From contig NZ_JOEZ01000052.1 in NCBI RefSeq assembly GCF_000721175.1, forward strand, positions 1 through 33,631: a DNA stretch of 33,631 nt. Direction: 5' to 3'. Position 1 is the first letter of the stretch. Each line of letters opens with the position of its first letter. Shown here piece after piece: positions 1 to 6,952 of this stretch. The notes below the pieces were generated by a model. That model was not told the DNA's origin. It saw only the letters and a program-made list of their open reading frames with translations, and made no database searches. The stretch is from Streptomyces anulatus. GTDB lineage: Bacteria > Actinomycetota > Actinomycetes > Streptomycetales > Streptomycetaceae. Both the position numbers and the translations under genes were made by a program.

Positions 1-157
1 CGCCGAGGGCGACGTCGAGGGCGGTCGAACCCGTGGGGATGACCTCGATGGGCTCGTTCGGCCGCTCACCGAGGCGCATCACCGCACCCTTGCCGAACTG
101 TCGTTCAATCTGTGCGAGGGCGGCGTCCAGCGCCTTCTCGCGGTCGTTTCCTGCCAT
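1..157 (-). CDS. recA: RecA recombinase, N-terminal part (runs off the window)
   Basis: Reading leftwards from the ATG at 157 gives 52 residues beginning [20 protein letters not shown] and continuing through [10 protein letters not shown] and [16 protein letters not shown]. This is the canonical actinobacterial RecA N-terminus: the polymerisation helix, then the start of the ATPase core. The Walker A motif lies outside the window. RecA forms filaments on single-stranded DNA, drives strand exchange and activates LexA self-cleavage. A GGTGGA ribosome-binding site precedes the ATG by about 5 bases. The leader of roughly 130 bases carries two damage-responsive promoters (201-223 and 297-323). recX usually follows in this genus but would lie outside the window. 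Identity is secure; only the first part of the protein can be seen. Confidence 0.97.
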   Translation of the reverse strand, partial: MAGNDREKALDAALAQIERQFGKGAVMRLGERPNEPIEVIPTGSTALDVALG

Positions 158-200
158 GGGTTCCACCCGATTTGCTTGAGTCGATCGCTTCACGTCACAG

Positions 201-223
201 ACGCTAACCCCTGCCACTGACAA
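201..223 (-). promoter_or_regulatory. PafBC-type (RecA-independent) DNA-damage promoter of recA
   Basis: On the minus strand TTGTCAGTG (223-215) is followed by exactly 8 bases and then TAGCGT (206-201). This matches the RecA-NDp consensus TTGTCRGTG-N8-TAnnnT described in mycobacteria, where PafBC activates it. It lies 44 bases upstream of the recA start codon. An identical nine-base element precedes lhr at 6953. The match is seen directly; PafBC control in this organism is inferred. Confidence 0.8.
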
Positions 224-296
224 TGGGCCTCGACGTCCTCCCGGCCTGTGGACAACTCCACGGTCGGGCCCGGCAAAACCCGGCCGGAGTCCCATC

Positions 297-323
297 AGAA
301 TAGATGTTCGATTTTGGTGTCAA
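297..323 (-). promoter_or_regulatory. LexA-type promoter of recA with SOS box
   Basis: On the minus strand TTGACA (323-318) is followed by 15 bases and TATTCT (302-297). Overlapping the -10 box is GAACATCTATTC (309-298). It differs by one base from GAACATCCATTC, the Cheo-like LexA box I recall for Streptomyces recA. The 15-base spacer is short, so the exact -10 is uncertain, but a box overlapping the promoter is what LexA repression needs. Confidence 0.65.
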
Positions 324-452
324 GCGCACCACGCGGGAACGGCGGCCACGCGGCGCGACGAGTTCGCGGGGCCGGAGCGGTCCACCCTGCGACAGCCGCA
401 TCGGACGGTTCATCGCGCAGGCGACGGAAGGCCGCCCCAGGAGGACGGCACG

Positions 453-1034
453 ATGAGCGGACATTCAGGCAGGGTGACCTGCGGTATCCCCCATCTCCGT
501 CGACGGATACCCAGCCGGGCTCGATCAGAGCGAGCAGCGTCCGTTCGGCGACGACGGCGGCGACGGCTGGGGCGGCCGGCTGCACTCCTGGATGTTCGCG
601 ACGCCGGAGCTGCGACGGGCCGAGCTCGACCGGCCGGCGACGGTCGGCGCCTTCGTCATGGGCCGCAACATGTTCGGCCCCGGTGCGCGGCACGGGGGCC
701 CCTCCGTACCACGCACCGGTCTTTGTGCTCACCCACCATCCGCGCGACCCGCAGCCATGGCCGGCGGCACGCGTTCCACTTCGTCACCGAAGGCATCGAG
801 GCCGCGCCGCGTCAGGCCCGCGAGGCGGCCGGAGACCGCGACGTGTCGATCGCGGCGGCGCGAGGACCATCGACCAGTACCTTCGCCGCGGGCCTGATCG
901 ACGAGCTGCGGCTGCACATCATGCCGTTCACGTGCGGTACCGGCACCCGCCTCTTCAACAGCGTGCCGTCACCGGATCTCGAGCAGGTGGCGGCGCACGC
1001 GGCGGTCTCGGTGACCCATGGTCCTACCGCGTGC
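453..1034 (+). pseudogene. RibD_C / dihydrofolate-reductase-like oxidoreductase, multiply frameshifted
   Basis: Pieces of a RibD C-terminal-domain protein follow one another in changing frames. The order is MSGHSGRVTCGI (frame of 453), ISVDGYPAGLDQSEQRPFGD through VGAFVMGRNMFGPG (+1 frame), PYHAPVFVLTHHPRDP, FHFVTEGIEAAPRQAREAAG, GGARTIDQYLRRG, LIDELRLHIMPF through VAAHAAVSVTH, and SYRV. That needs at least six small indels, near 490, 700, 765, 857, 895 and 1019. The start keeps a perfect AGGAGG eight bases before the ATG. Family members reduce pteridine- or pyrimidine-like substrates with NADPH; this copy cannot make a full protein. Residues within each piece remain highly family-like, so decay has been mostly by indels. 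The last recognisable residues are near 1034. Confidence 0.85.
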
Positions 1035-1057
1035 CGCCCTGCCCCGCCGCCGACCGC

Positions 1058-1086
1058 CTGCACAGCTCGGCGTATCGCCCTATATT
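1058..1086 (+). promoter_or_regulatory. Candidate promoter of the SDR gene
   Basis: CTGCAC (1058-1063), a 17-base spacer and TATATT (1081-1086) precede the ATG at 1095 by eight bases. TATATT is unusually AT-rich for its surroundings and no Shine-Dalgarno sequence is present, which suggests a leaderless transcript. The -35 match is weak. Confidence 0.4.
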
Positions 1087-1094
1087 CGGTCGGT

Positions 1095-2048
1095 ATGGGA
1101 GCGACTGCGGAACCCGGAACACCCCACGGAGGGCAGGCCCCCGGATCCGACCTGGCCGGCCGTGTGGCGCTCGTCGCCGGAGGCACCCGCGGGGCCGGCC
1201 GGGGGATCGCCGTCCAGCTCGGCGCCGCCGGGGCGACCGTGTACGTGACCGGTCGAACGAGCAGGTCCGAGCGCTCGGAGATGGACCGGCCCGAAACGAT
1301 CGAGGAGACGGCGGCCCTGGTCGACGCGGCGGGCGGGCGGGGGATCGCCGTCCAGGCCGACCATCTGGTTCCCGACCGGGTCAGGGCGCTCGTGGCCCGC
1401 ATCGCGAGCGAGCAGGGGGCCCTGCACATCCTGGTGAACGACATCTGGGGCGCCGAGATCGAGTGGGGCAAGCCGGTGTGGGAGTCGTCGCTCGACACCG
1501 GGCTGCACACCCTGCGGCTGGCCGTCGACACCCACGCCATCACCAGTCACTTCGCGCTGCCGCTGCTGATCGAGACTCCGGGCGGGCTGGTCGTCGAGAT
1601 GACCGACGGGACGGACGAGTACAACGCGTCCAACTACCGCGTCTCGTTCTTCTACGACCTGGCCAAGGCCGCGGTGAACCGGATGGCCTTCGCCCTCGGC
1701 CATGAACTCGCACCGCACCGCGCGACGGCCGTGGCGCTCACCCCGGGCTGGCTCCGGTCCGAGGCCATGCTCCAGGCCCACGGGGTGACCGAGGCCACCT
1801 GGCGTGACGCCGTCGCGCACTCGCCCCACTTCGCGATCTCCGAGTCCCCCGCGTACGTCGGCCGTGCCGTGGCCGCCCTCGCCGGCGACCCCGAGGTGGC
1901 CAGCTGGAACGGCAGATCGCTCTCCAGCGGGCAGCTCGCCCAGGTGTACGGATTCACCGATGTGGACGGGAGCCGGCCCGACGCCTGGCGTTATCTGACC
2001 GAGGTCCAGGACCCGGGCCTGCCGGCCGACGTGACCGGCTACCGCTGA
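1095..2048 (+). CDS. SDR-family NAD(P)-dependent oxidoreductase
   Basis: A 317-residue Rossmann-fold short-chain dehydrogenase. The glycine-rich cofactor motif is AGGTRGAGRG (about residues 28-37), TGR follows beta-2, and the catalytic Y-x-x-x-K is Y187-DLA-K191. The usual NNAG motif is replaced by NDIWG, a variant seen in the DHRS1-like SDR subgroup, and TPGWLRSE follows the active site. The protein is longer than the usual 250 residues because of N-terminal and C-terminal extensions. The substrate cannot be inferred. The ATG at 1095 is chosen because it lies eight bases after a TATATT -10 box and just upstream of the conserved fold; there is no ribosome-binding site. The last codons lie in a short tandem duplication (2037-2079). 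The gene converges on the AI-2E gene with only 18 bases between stop codons. Confidence 0.88.
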   Translation: MGATAEPGTPHGGQAPGSDLAGRVALVAGGTRGAGRGIAVQLGAAGATVYVTGRTSRSERSEMDRPETIEETAALVDAAGGRGIAVQADHLVPDRVRALVARIASEQGALHILVNDIWGAEIEWGKPVWESSLDTGLHTLRLAVDTHAITSHFALPLLIETPGGLVVEMTDGTDEYNASNYRVSFFYDLAKAAVNRMAFALGHELAPHRATAVALTPGWLRSEAMLQAHGVTEATWRDAVAHSPHFAISESPAYVGRAVAALAGDPEVASWNGRSLSSGQLAQVYGFTDVDGSRPDAWRYLTEVQDPGLPADVTGYR

Positions 2049-2079
2049 GGCCACCCGCTGGACGGGCTACCGCTGAGGC
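2037..2079. repeat. Two-copy direct repeat at the SDR stop codon
   Basis: GGCTACCGCTGAGGC occurs at 2037-2051 and again at 2065-2079, an offset of 28 bases. The first copy encodes the last codons and TGA of the SDR gene; the second overlaps the TAG of the convergent AI-2E gene. Confidence 0.85.
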
Positions 2080-3371
2080 GACCCGCCAGGCCCGCCCGAC
2101 GTGCCCGACGTGCCCTCCGCTCCCCCGGGGCCGGCCGTCCTGGGCCCGTTCACCAGGCGGCGCATCCGTGACGGCAACGGCCTCCTGGGAACGCGGCTGC
2201 TTCCCCCGTGCACGCGTGGGTCGTCGGTGACGTCGTACCGCTTCACATAGGCGCCGAGGAACGCCTGGAGCGTGGCGACGGCGGGGATGGCGACCAGTGC
2301 GCCGACCGCGCCGAGCAGCGCCGTGCCGGCGATGACCGAACCGAAGGCGACCGCTGGGTGGATGTCGACGGTCTTCGCGGTCAGCTTGGGCTGGAGCACA
2401 TAGTTCTCGAACTGTTGGTAGATCACGACGAACCCGAGCACCCACAGCGCGTACCAGGGGTCGACCGTGAAGGCGATCAGCATGGGCAGAGCACCCGCGA
2501 GATACGTGCCGATGGTGGGGATGAACTGCGAGACGAGTCCGACCCAGACCGCGAGCGCCGGGGCGTAGGGCACTCCGAGGATCACCAGCAGGATGTAGTG
2601 CGCGACGCCGGAGATCAGCGCCATCAGACCGCGCGAGTAGATGTACCCGCCGGTCTTGTCGACCGCGATCTCCCAGGCGCGCAGCACCTCGGTCTGCCGG
2701 GCCGGCGGCAGGACGGAGCACAGGGCGCGGCGGAGCCGGGGGCCGTCGGCCGCGAAGTAGAAGGAGAACAGGAAGATCGTCAGAAGCCGGAACAGCCCGC
2801 CCAGCACCGTGGTGGAGACGTCGAGCACTCCGGTGGCGCTGTTCTGGACGTACTTCTGCAACCAGTCGGAGTGCAGCAGGCTGTCCTGGACCTCGACCCG
2901 GGAGAGTTCGGTGCGGAAGGTCTGGTTGACCCAGTTGATCACCGAGTCGATGTACTTGGGGAACTCGTCGACCATGTCGACGATCTGGCCCGCGAGCATC
3001 GACCCCAGCAGCACCACGAATCCGACGCCGAAGATCATCAGGCCGAGGAAGACGAGGAACGTGGCCAGCCCGCGGCGTATCCCGCGACTCGCCATCCGGC
3101 TGACCGCGGGCTCGATGGCGAGTGCGAGGAAGAACGCGATCAGTACGTTCGTCAGCAGCCCGATGAGCTGGTCGAACGCCCAGCTGCTGAGCTGGAAGCA
3201 GGCGTAGAGCGCCAGGGCCAGCACCATCGCACGCGGCAGCCAGCCGGGCATACGGACCCCACCGGCACCGGACGGCGGCACGGGTGGTGCGGCCGGCGGG
3301 GCGGGTGGGGTGGCGGACGGCTGGACCGGGACGGTCTCGTCTGTCGAGGGCACGGGACAAGTCTGGCCCAT
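2067..3371 (-). CDS. AI-2E family (PerM/TqsA-like) membrane transporter
   Basis: A 434-residue integral membrane protein. A Pro/Ala-rich cytoplasmic N-terminus of about 45 residues is followed by the first helices (MVLALALYACFQLSSWAF and LIGLLTNVLIAFFLALAIEP). A long extracytoplasmic or amphipathic segment comes next (about residues 125-195), then the family signature region with LVSQFIPTIGTYLAGALPML and the late YQQFENYVLQPKL motif. AI-2E proteins export small molecules or act as ion antiporters; the substrate here is unknown. The C-terminal tail is basic and Gly/Ser-rich. The ATG at 3371 follows GGAGG by only one base; a GTG twelve bases upstream is an alternative start. The 3' end lies within the short repeat shared with the convergent SDR gene. 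Confidence 0.88.
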   Translation of the reverse strand: MGQTCPVPSTDETVPVQPSATPPAPPAAPPVPPSGAGGVRMPGWLPRAMVLALALYACFQLSSWAFDQLIGLLTNVLIAFFLALAIEPAVSRMASRGIRRGLATFLVFLGLMIFGVGFVVLLGSMLAGQIVDMVDEFPKYIDSVINWVNQTFRTELSRVEVQDSLLHSDWLQKYVQNSATGVLDVSTTVLGGLFRLLTIFLFSFYFAADGPRLRRALCSVLPPARQTEVLRAWEIAVDKTGGYIYSRGLMALISGVAHYILLVILGVPYAPALAVWVGLVSQFIPTIGTYLAGALPMLIAFTVDPWYALWVLGFVVIYQQFENYVLQPKLTAKTVDIHPAVAFGSVIAGTALLGAVGALVAIPAVATLQAFLGAYVKRYDVTDDPRVHGGSSRVPRRPLPSRMRRLVNGPRTAGPGGAEGTSGTSGGPGGSPQR

Positions 3372-3450
3372 GCCTCCGGTCACCTGTCCCCCGCCCCGAG
3401 TCGGCCGTCCCGGCTCCGCACCGGCCCGGAACGGGTCTCCGCGGCGTTCA

Positions 3451-3540
3451 GCGCATGTCCGCCGGGACGCGCACGACGTCCGGCGCATGTCCCCCGGGAC
3501 CCGCACGAATTTCAGCGCATGTCCGCCGGGACGTCCATGG
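3451..3540. repeat. Three-copy tandem repeat, 32-base period, at the DUF3046 stop codon
   Basis: Units begin with GCGCATGTCC at 3451, 3483 and 3515, exactly 32 bases apart, and share GCGCATGTCCNCCGGGAC. The copy at 3515 encodes the last residues (VPADMR) of the DUF3046 protein and abuts its stop codon; the other two copies lie downstream and repeat the same codons with small changes. Confidence 0.9.
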
Positions 3541-3706
3541 CCGCGCAGACCCCGCGCCAGACGTCTTTGGCGTCCCAGCCCGCGTCCAGCGCCTGGTGCA
3601 CCGTGCGGCCGCCGAGTTCGGCCATCACATGGTCACGGGCGAAGGAATCCGCGTAGGCCGCACCGAAGTGGTCGGCCATCCGCTCCCAGAAAATCGTCAA
3701 CCGCAT
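3512..3706 (-). CDS. DUF3046 family protein
   Basis: A 64-residue protein beginning MRLTIFWERMADHFGAAYAD and ending with AMDVPADMR. It matches the DUF3046 family over its whole length: an N-terminal FWERM segment, the ARDHVMAELGGRTV core and the DVWRGVCAAMDVP tail. The family is restricted to Actinobacteria and is regularly found close to recA and recX, as here. No biochemical role is established. The size suggests a small helical cytosolic protein. It is divergent from the toroid gene at 3786 across 79 bases. Its stop codon is the first element of a 32-base tandem repeat, so the gene's tail has been copied downstream. Confidence 0.92.
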   Translation of the reverse strand: MRLTIFWERMADHFGAAYADSFARDHVMAELGGRTVHQALDAGWDAKDVWRGVCAAMDVPADMR

Positions 3707-3743
3707 GCCACCAGTATCCCGCTCCTGAGAGTGCAGCCGGTCC

Positions 3744-3779
3744 GCCGGGCATGTGCCCGGCTCATTTCCCCTCTACGGT
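3744..3779 (+). promoter_or_regulatory. Candidate promoter and operator palindrome of the 3786 gene
   Basis: GCCGGGC-ATGT-GCCCGGC (3744-3761) is a perfect 7-base inverted repeat with a 4-base centre. It lies where the -35 region would be for the -10-like TACGGT at 3774-3779, which is six bases before the ATG at 3786. There is no ribosome-binding site, so a leaderless transcript is likely. A regulator bound at the palindrome would block polymerase. Nothing else is visible in the divergent gap 3707-3785. Confidence 0.45.
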
Positions 3780-3785
3780 CGGTCC

Positions 3786-4700
3786 ATGGCTGGAACCGGA
3801 GCAAACACCCTCGCCCGCGCCGAGCAGTTCATCTGGCTCACGGCCCGCGTCCTCGAACAGCGCAGGTTCGCCCACGGCTTCCTCGGCGGAGATCCCGACG
3901 CCGTCGAGACGGCCCTCTCCGCCTATCTGAACGAGGACGGCGGCTACGGTCACGCGCTGGAACCCGATCTCCGGGGTCCGGTCAGCCAGCCGCTGCACAC
4001 CGCCCATGCGCTGAGCGTTCTTGATTCGATCGACCGCTGCGAGGGACGGCGCGTGGAACGGATCTGTCGCTATCTGACCGATGTATCAACCAAAGAAGGC
4101 GCGTTACCCGCTCTGCTTCCCACGCAGCGCGGCTATCCCGCGGCACCGTTCATCCCGATCGTGGACGACCCGCCGGCCGAGCTGCTCGCGACCGGACCGG
4201 TCGTCGGGCTGCTGCACGGCAATCAGGTCTGGCACGCCTGGCTGTTCCGGGCGACGGACTTCTGCTGGAGCGCCGTCGAGGCTCTGGAACAGTCCCATCC
4301 TTACGAGGTCGAGGCCGCGGTCGCCTTCCTGGACGGCGCCCCGGACCGGGCCCGCGCCGAGGCGGCGGCCGACCGGCTCGGCCGCCTGGTGCGCGAACAG
4401 CGGCTCGCGGTGCTCGACCCCTCCCGGCGGGCGGAGTACCCGGTGGCGACGGGCTACGCACCGGGCGAGCACCACTTCCCGCACGACTACGCCCGTACAC
4501 CCGGGTCCCTGGCCCGCCGCTGGTTCACGGACGAGGAGCTGGAGCGCTCGCTCGACCACCTGGCCGCCGAGCAGCAGGACGACGGCGGATGGCCCGTGAC
4601 CTGGCGCCAGTGGGCCCCGGGAACAGCACTGGAAGGGCGTCCCCTGGTGACGCTCAGGGCCCTGGGGACGCTCCGCGCGTACGGTCGCCCGCTCGGCTGA
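3786..4700 (+). CDS. Prenyltransferase/squalene-cyclase-like toroid protein
   Basis: A 304-residue soluble protein. Repeated QxDGGW-like elements mark an alpha/alpha toroid: NEDGGYGHALEPD near the N-terminus (about residues 49-61) and EQQDDGGWPVTW near the C-terminus (about 264-275). Between them is a helix-rich region with LLHGNQVWHAWLFRATDFCW. This fold is shared by terpene cyclases, prenyltransferase beta subunits and uncharacterised actinobacterial proteins. The DxDD cyclisation motif of squalene-hopene cyclases is not evident, so catalysis of cyclisation is unlikely and the substrate is unknown. The start is set by a TACGGT box six bases upstream of the ATG. The gene is monocistronic and is followed 60 bases later by the convergent azlD. 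Confidence 0.8.
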   Translation: MAGTGANTLARAEQFIWLTARVLEQRRFAHGFLGGDPDAVETALSAYLNEDGGYGHALEPDLRGPVSQPLHTAHALSVLDSIDRCEGRRVERICRYLTDVSTKEGALPALLPTQRGYPAAPFIPIVDDPPAELLATGPVVGLLHGNQVWHAWLFRATDFCWSAVEALEQSHPYEVEAAVAFLDGAPDRARAEAAADRLGRLVREQRLAVLDPSRRAEYPVATGYAPGEHHFPHDYARTPGSLARRWFTDEELERSLDHLAAEQQDDGGWPVTWRQWAPGTALEGRPLVTLRALGTLRAYGRPLG

Positions 4701-4760
4701 CCGCGTATCCGGCGTCCCGCTCGGGTGCCTCCGCCCCTTCGCCCCTCAGGCGCCCGACGC

Positions 4761-5066
4761 TCAGGCCAGCGCGCGGACGCCCGCCGTGACCAGAACGCCC
4801 GCACCCACCACGACCAAGAAGGGAGCGCGCAGGACCAGGGCGAGCGCCGCCGCCCCGAGACCTGCGGCACGGGCGTCGAGGACGAGCTGCTGGCCGTCGC
4901 CGAAGGTCTGCTGCGCGGTGAGCGCCGCCAGCAGCGCGACGGGCAGCAGGGCGGCCATCCGCTGGACCAGCGGACGCTCCAGCACGCCCGCGGGCACCAG
5001 CAGGCCCAGGAGCTTGGCGAGGTAGCAGCCCGCCACGGTCAGTCCGATAGCGATCCAGACGTTCAT
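4761..5066 (-). CDS. azlD: AzlD-family branched-chain amino acid exporter small subunit
   Basis: A 101-residue membrane protein with about four hydrophobic helices. It starts MNVWIAIGLTVAGCYLAKLL and contains the AzlD-typical VPAGVLERPLVQRMAALLPVALLAALTAQQTF. With AzlC it forms a LIV-E-type exporter of leucine, isoleucine, valine or toxic analogues. Its ATG overlaps the TGA of azlC in an ATGA arrangement (5063-5066), so the two are translationally coupled. No strong terminator is visible in the 60-base convergent gap; an imperfect GC stem at 4720-4754 is the best candidate. Confidence 0.9.
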   Translation of the reverse strand: MNVWIAIGLTVAGCYLAKLLGLLVPAGVLERPLVQRMAALLPVALLAALTAQQTFGDGQQLVLDARAAGLGAAALALVLRAPFLVVVGAGVLVTAGVRALA

Positions 5067-5878
5067 GAGTGCCGCTCCCCCTTCTTCCGCTGTGCCGCAG
5101 CGTCGTCCTTGGTGTCCGCTCCCCGCTTCGTCCGTCCCATCAGGAAGAGGACGATCGGCGCCGCGAACGCGGACAGCAGAACGGGTACACCCGCCGGCAG
5201 AACGGGCAGCAGCGTCAGGGCCAGCAGGACGGCCAGCCCAGCCGTGACGCGTTCGGTGGTGCTCTTGAGCATCGGAGCGAGCAGCGCGAGGAACACCGCG
5301 GGACTCGCCGCGTCCAGGCCCCACGCGTCGGTGTCGCCCAGCGCCTCGGCACCCAGCGCACCCACCAGGGTGGTGAGGTTCCACAGCACGTACAGGGTGA
5401 GCCCGGTGACCGTGAAACCGATGCGCGCGGCCCGCCGGGTGGGCTGAGGCAGGGTGACCGCGGTCGTCTCGTCGATGACCCAGTGGGCGGCGAAGGGCCG
5501 TACCGCACGGGGAAGGGCGAGCAGTTGCGAGAGCCGCAGACCGTAGAAAGCGTTCCGGACGCCCAGGAAGAACGCCCCGGCCGCCGCCGTGTAGGGGTTG
5601 CCGCCCGCGGCCAGCGCACCGACCAGGGCGAACTGCGAGGCGCCGGTGAAGACGAGAAGACTCAGGACGCAGGTCTGGAGCAGGCTGAGGCCGGAGCCGG
5701 CGGAGGTGACGCCGAAGGCGAAGCCGGAGAGCCCGACGGCGATGCCGACGCCGAGCGCGTCCCGGACGACCGCCGCGTCCGGCTTGTCCGGTCGGGTCTC
5801 GGCCGCCGGGCCGGGCGGACCGGCGGATATGGCACCGGGTGCGCCGGTGCTCTCTGGGGGTGCTGTCTGTTCTGCCAC
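5063..5878 (-). CDS. azlC: AzlC-family branched-chain amino acid permease
   Basis: A 271-residue polytopic protein. A Pro/Gly-rich N-terminal tail of about 40 residues precedes the AzlC core: VGIAVGLSGFAFGV, the conserved VFTGASQFALVG, then AFFLGVRNAFYGLRLS and THWVIDETTAV-like elements (here AAHWVIDETTAV). It is the large subunit of an AzlCD exporter for branched-chain amino acids. The GTG at 5878 is preferred because TAGCGT (5891-5886, minus strand) lies seven bases upstream, fitting a leaderless start. Longer frames would run through a 26-base repeat array and are unlikely to be coding. The AraC gene upstream, on the same strand, is the probable regulator. Confidence 0.88.
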   Translation of the reverse strand: MAEQTAPPESTGAPGAISAGPPGPAAETRPDKPDAAVVRDALGVGIAVGLSGFAFGVTSAGSGLSLLQTCVLSLLVFTGASQFALVGALAAGGNPYTAAAGAFFLGVRNAFYGLRLSQLLALPRAVRPFAAHWVIDETTAVTLPQPTRRAARIGFTVTGLTLYVLWNLTTLVGALGAEALGDTDAWGLDAASPAVFLALLAPMLKSTTERVTAGLAVLLALTLLPVLPAGVPVLLSAFAAPIVLFLMGRTKRGADTKDDAAAQRKKGERHS

Positions 5879-5915
5879 GCCCGGAACGCTACGGGGATCG
5901 TTCGGGCCGGGTCTT

Positions 5916-6019
5916 GTACGTTCTTGCACACCCACCGGCCGGTACGTCATCGCACACCCACCGGCTCGTACGTCCTCGCGCGCCCACCGCTGGGTACGTC
6001 GTCGCACTCACCGACCGGG
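5916..6019. repeat. Four-copy tandem repeat, 26-base period, between araC-type gene and azlC
   Basis: Units begin GTACGT at 5916, 5942, 5968 and 5994, exactly 26 bases apart, and share GTACGTNNTCGCACACCCACCGG with a few substitutions. The copy at 5994-6019 contains the last three codons and the stop codon (6008-6010) of the AraC-type gene; the other three copies lie downstream of it and upstream of the azlC promoter. Confidence 0.92.
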
Positions 6020-6856
6020 CCGCAGCACACCGCGCTCGCGCTGGTAGGCGCCGGGCGGCACCCCCACGATCCGGGTGAAGTGACGGTTGAGGTGCGGCTG
6101 GTCCGTGAAGCCGACGGCGGTCGCGGCCTCGGCGGGTGCGACGCCGGCGTCGAGCATGCGGCGGGCCCTGCGCACCCGGGCGTCGGTGAGCCATGTGTGG
6201 GGCGGCATCCCGTACTCCTTCTTGAAGGCCCTCAGCAGCGCGAACGGGCCGGTGCCCAGCTCGGCGGCGAGCGTCTCCAGCGTGGGCGGGGCGGCCATGC
6301 GCTCCTCCAGCGCGGCCCGGGCCCGCACGGCGTTCCGCGCTCCCCCGGCGTGCGCGGTCAGCCCGGGCAACGGGCTGCCGTGCCGGCTGAGGAGCCGGGT
6401 GACCAGGACCCGCAGCAGGCTGTCGGCCGCCAGCGCGTTGCCCTCCTCCGCCGCCCGGTGCACCTCGGTGATCAGTTGGGACGCGTGGGGATCGGTCACG
6501 CGGCTCTCGGCGAAGCCGACCGTGCCGCGCAGGGACGTCACCTCGGCCGCGATGTCGTTCACGACCTGGGCCGACGGGTAGAGCGTGGCGTACGCCCAGC
6601 CCTCGGGCGCCCCGGAGCGGGCGGTGTGCGGCACCTCCGGGTTGATCATGACGACCGTTCCCGGCACCGCGTGGACGGTGCCGCCCGGCATCCCCACGTC
6701 CTCCACCCCGCCGGTGACCGCTCCGAAGACGTAGCCCTCGTGACTGTGCCGGGGGAAGGTGTGGCGGACGTACCGGGCGCGCAGCAGATCGAGGTCGGGC
6801 AGCGCGGCGTACTGCCAGTGCCGCGCCCATTCCTCCGTGCCGTTCGCTCCCGCCAT
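6008..6856 (-). CDS. AraC-family transcriptional regulator
   Basis: A 282-residue regulator with an N-terminal cupin sensor: RHSHEGYVFGAVTGG, then VPGTVVMINPEVPHTA, about residues 32-85. The C-terminal AraC domain holds two helix-turn-helix motifs, LETLAAELGTGPFALLRAFK and EAATAVGFTDQPHLNRHFTR, followed by GVPPGAYQR. The family often controls neighbouring exporters, and azlCD lie immediately downstream on the same strand. I infer it regulates azlCD, sensing an amino acid or related effector. A 24-base direct repeat at 6880-6927, upstream of its ATG, is a plausible binding site. No strong ribosome-binding site is seen, so the start is only moderately certain. Its stop codon lies in the 26-base repeat array. 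Confidence 0.9.
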   Translation of the reverse strand: MAGANGTEEWARHWQYAALPDLDLLRARYVRHTFPRHSHEGYVFGAVTGGVEDVGMPGGTVHAVPGTVVMINPEVPHTARSGAPEGWAYATLYPSAQVVNDIAAEVTSLRGTVGFAESRVTDPHASQLITEVHRAAEEGNALAADSLLRVLVTRLLSRHGSPLPGLTAHAGGARNAVRARAALEERMAAPPTLETLAAELGTGPFALLRAFKKEYGMPPHTWLTDARVRRARRMLDAGVAPAEAATAVGFTDQPHLNRHFTRIVGVPPGAYQRERGVLRPGR

Positions 6857-6879
6857 GCAGACATTCTCGCAGGTCCTGG

Positions 6880-6927
6880 CCGTGTGCCTCGGTGTGGGCG
6901 AGACCGTGTGCCACGGTGCGGGCGGGC
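6880..6927. promoter_or_regulatory. 24-base direct repeat upstream of the AraC-type gene; candidate operator
   Basis: CCGTGTGCCTCGGTGTGGGC at 6880 and CCGTGTGCCACGGTGCGGGC at 6904 form a direct repeat with a 24-base period. AraC-family dimers typically bind two direct half-sites about two helical turns apart. It lies in the araC/lhr divergent region, 24 to 71 bases upstream of the araC start and about 26 bases before the lhr promoter. Confidence 0.4.
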
Positions 6928-6952
6928 CGTCGCGGGCGGTGTCTCCGGCCCG

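Noticed and set aside
5916..6019. The four regularly spaced repeats as a CRISPR array
   Set aside because: The units are directly adjacent with no variable spacers, and no cas gene is present.
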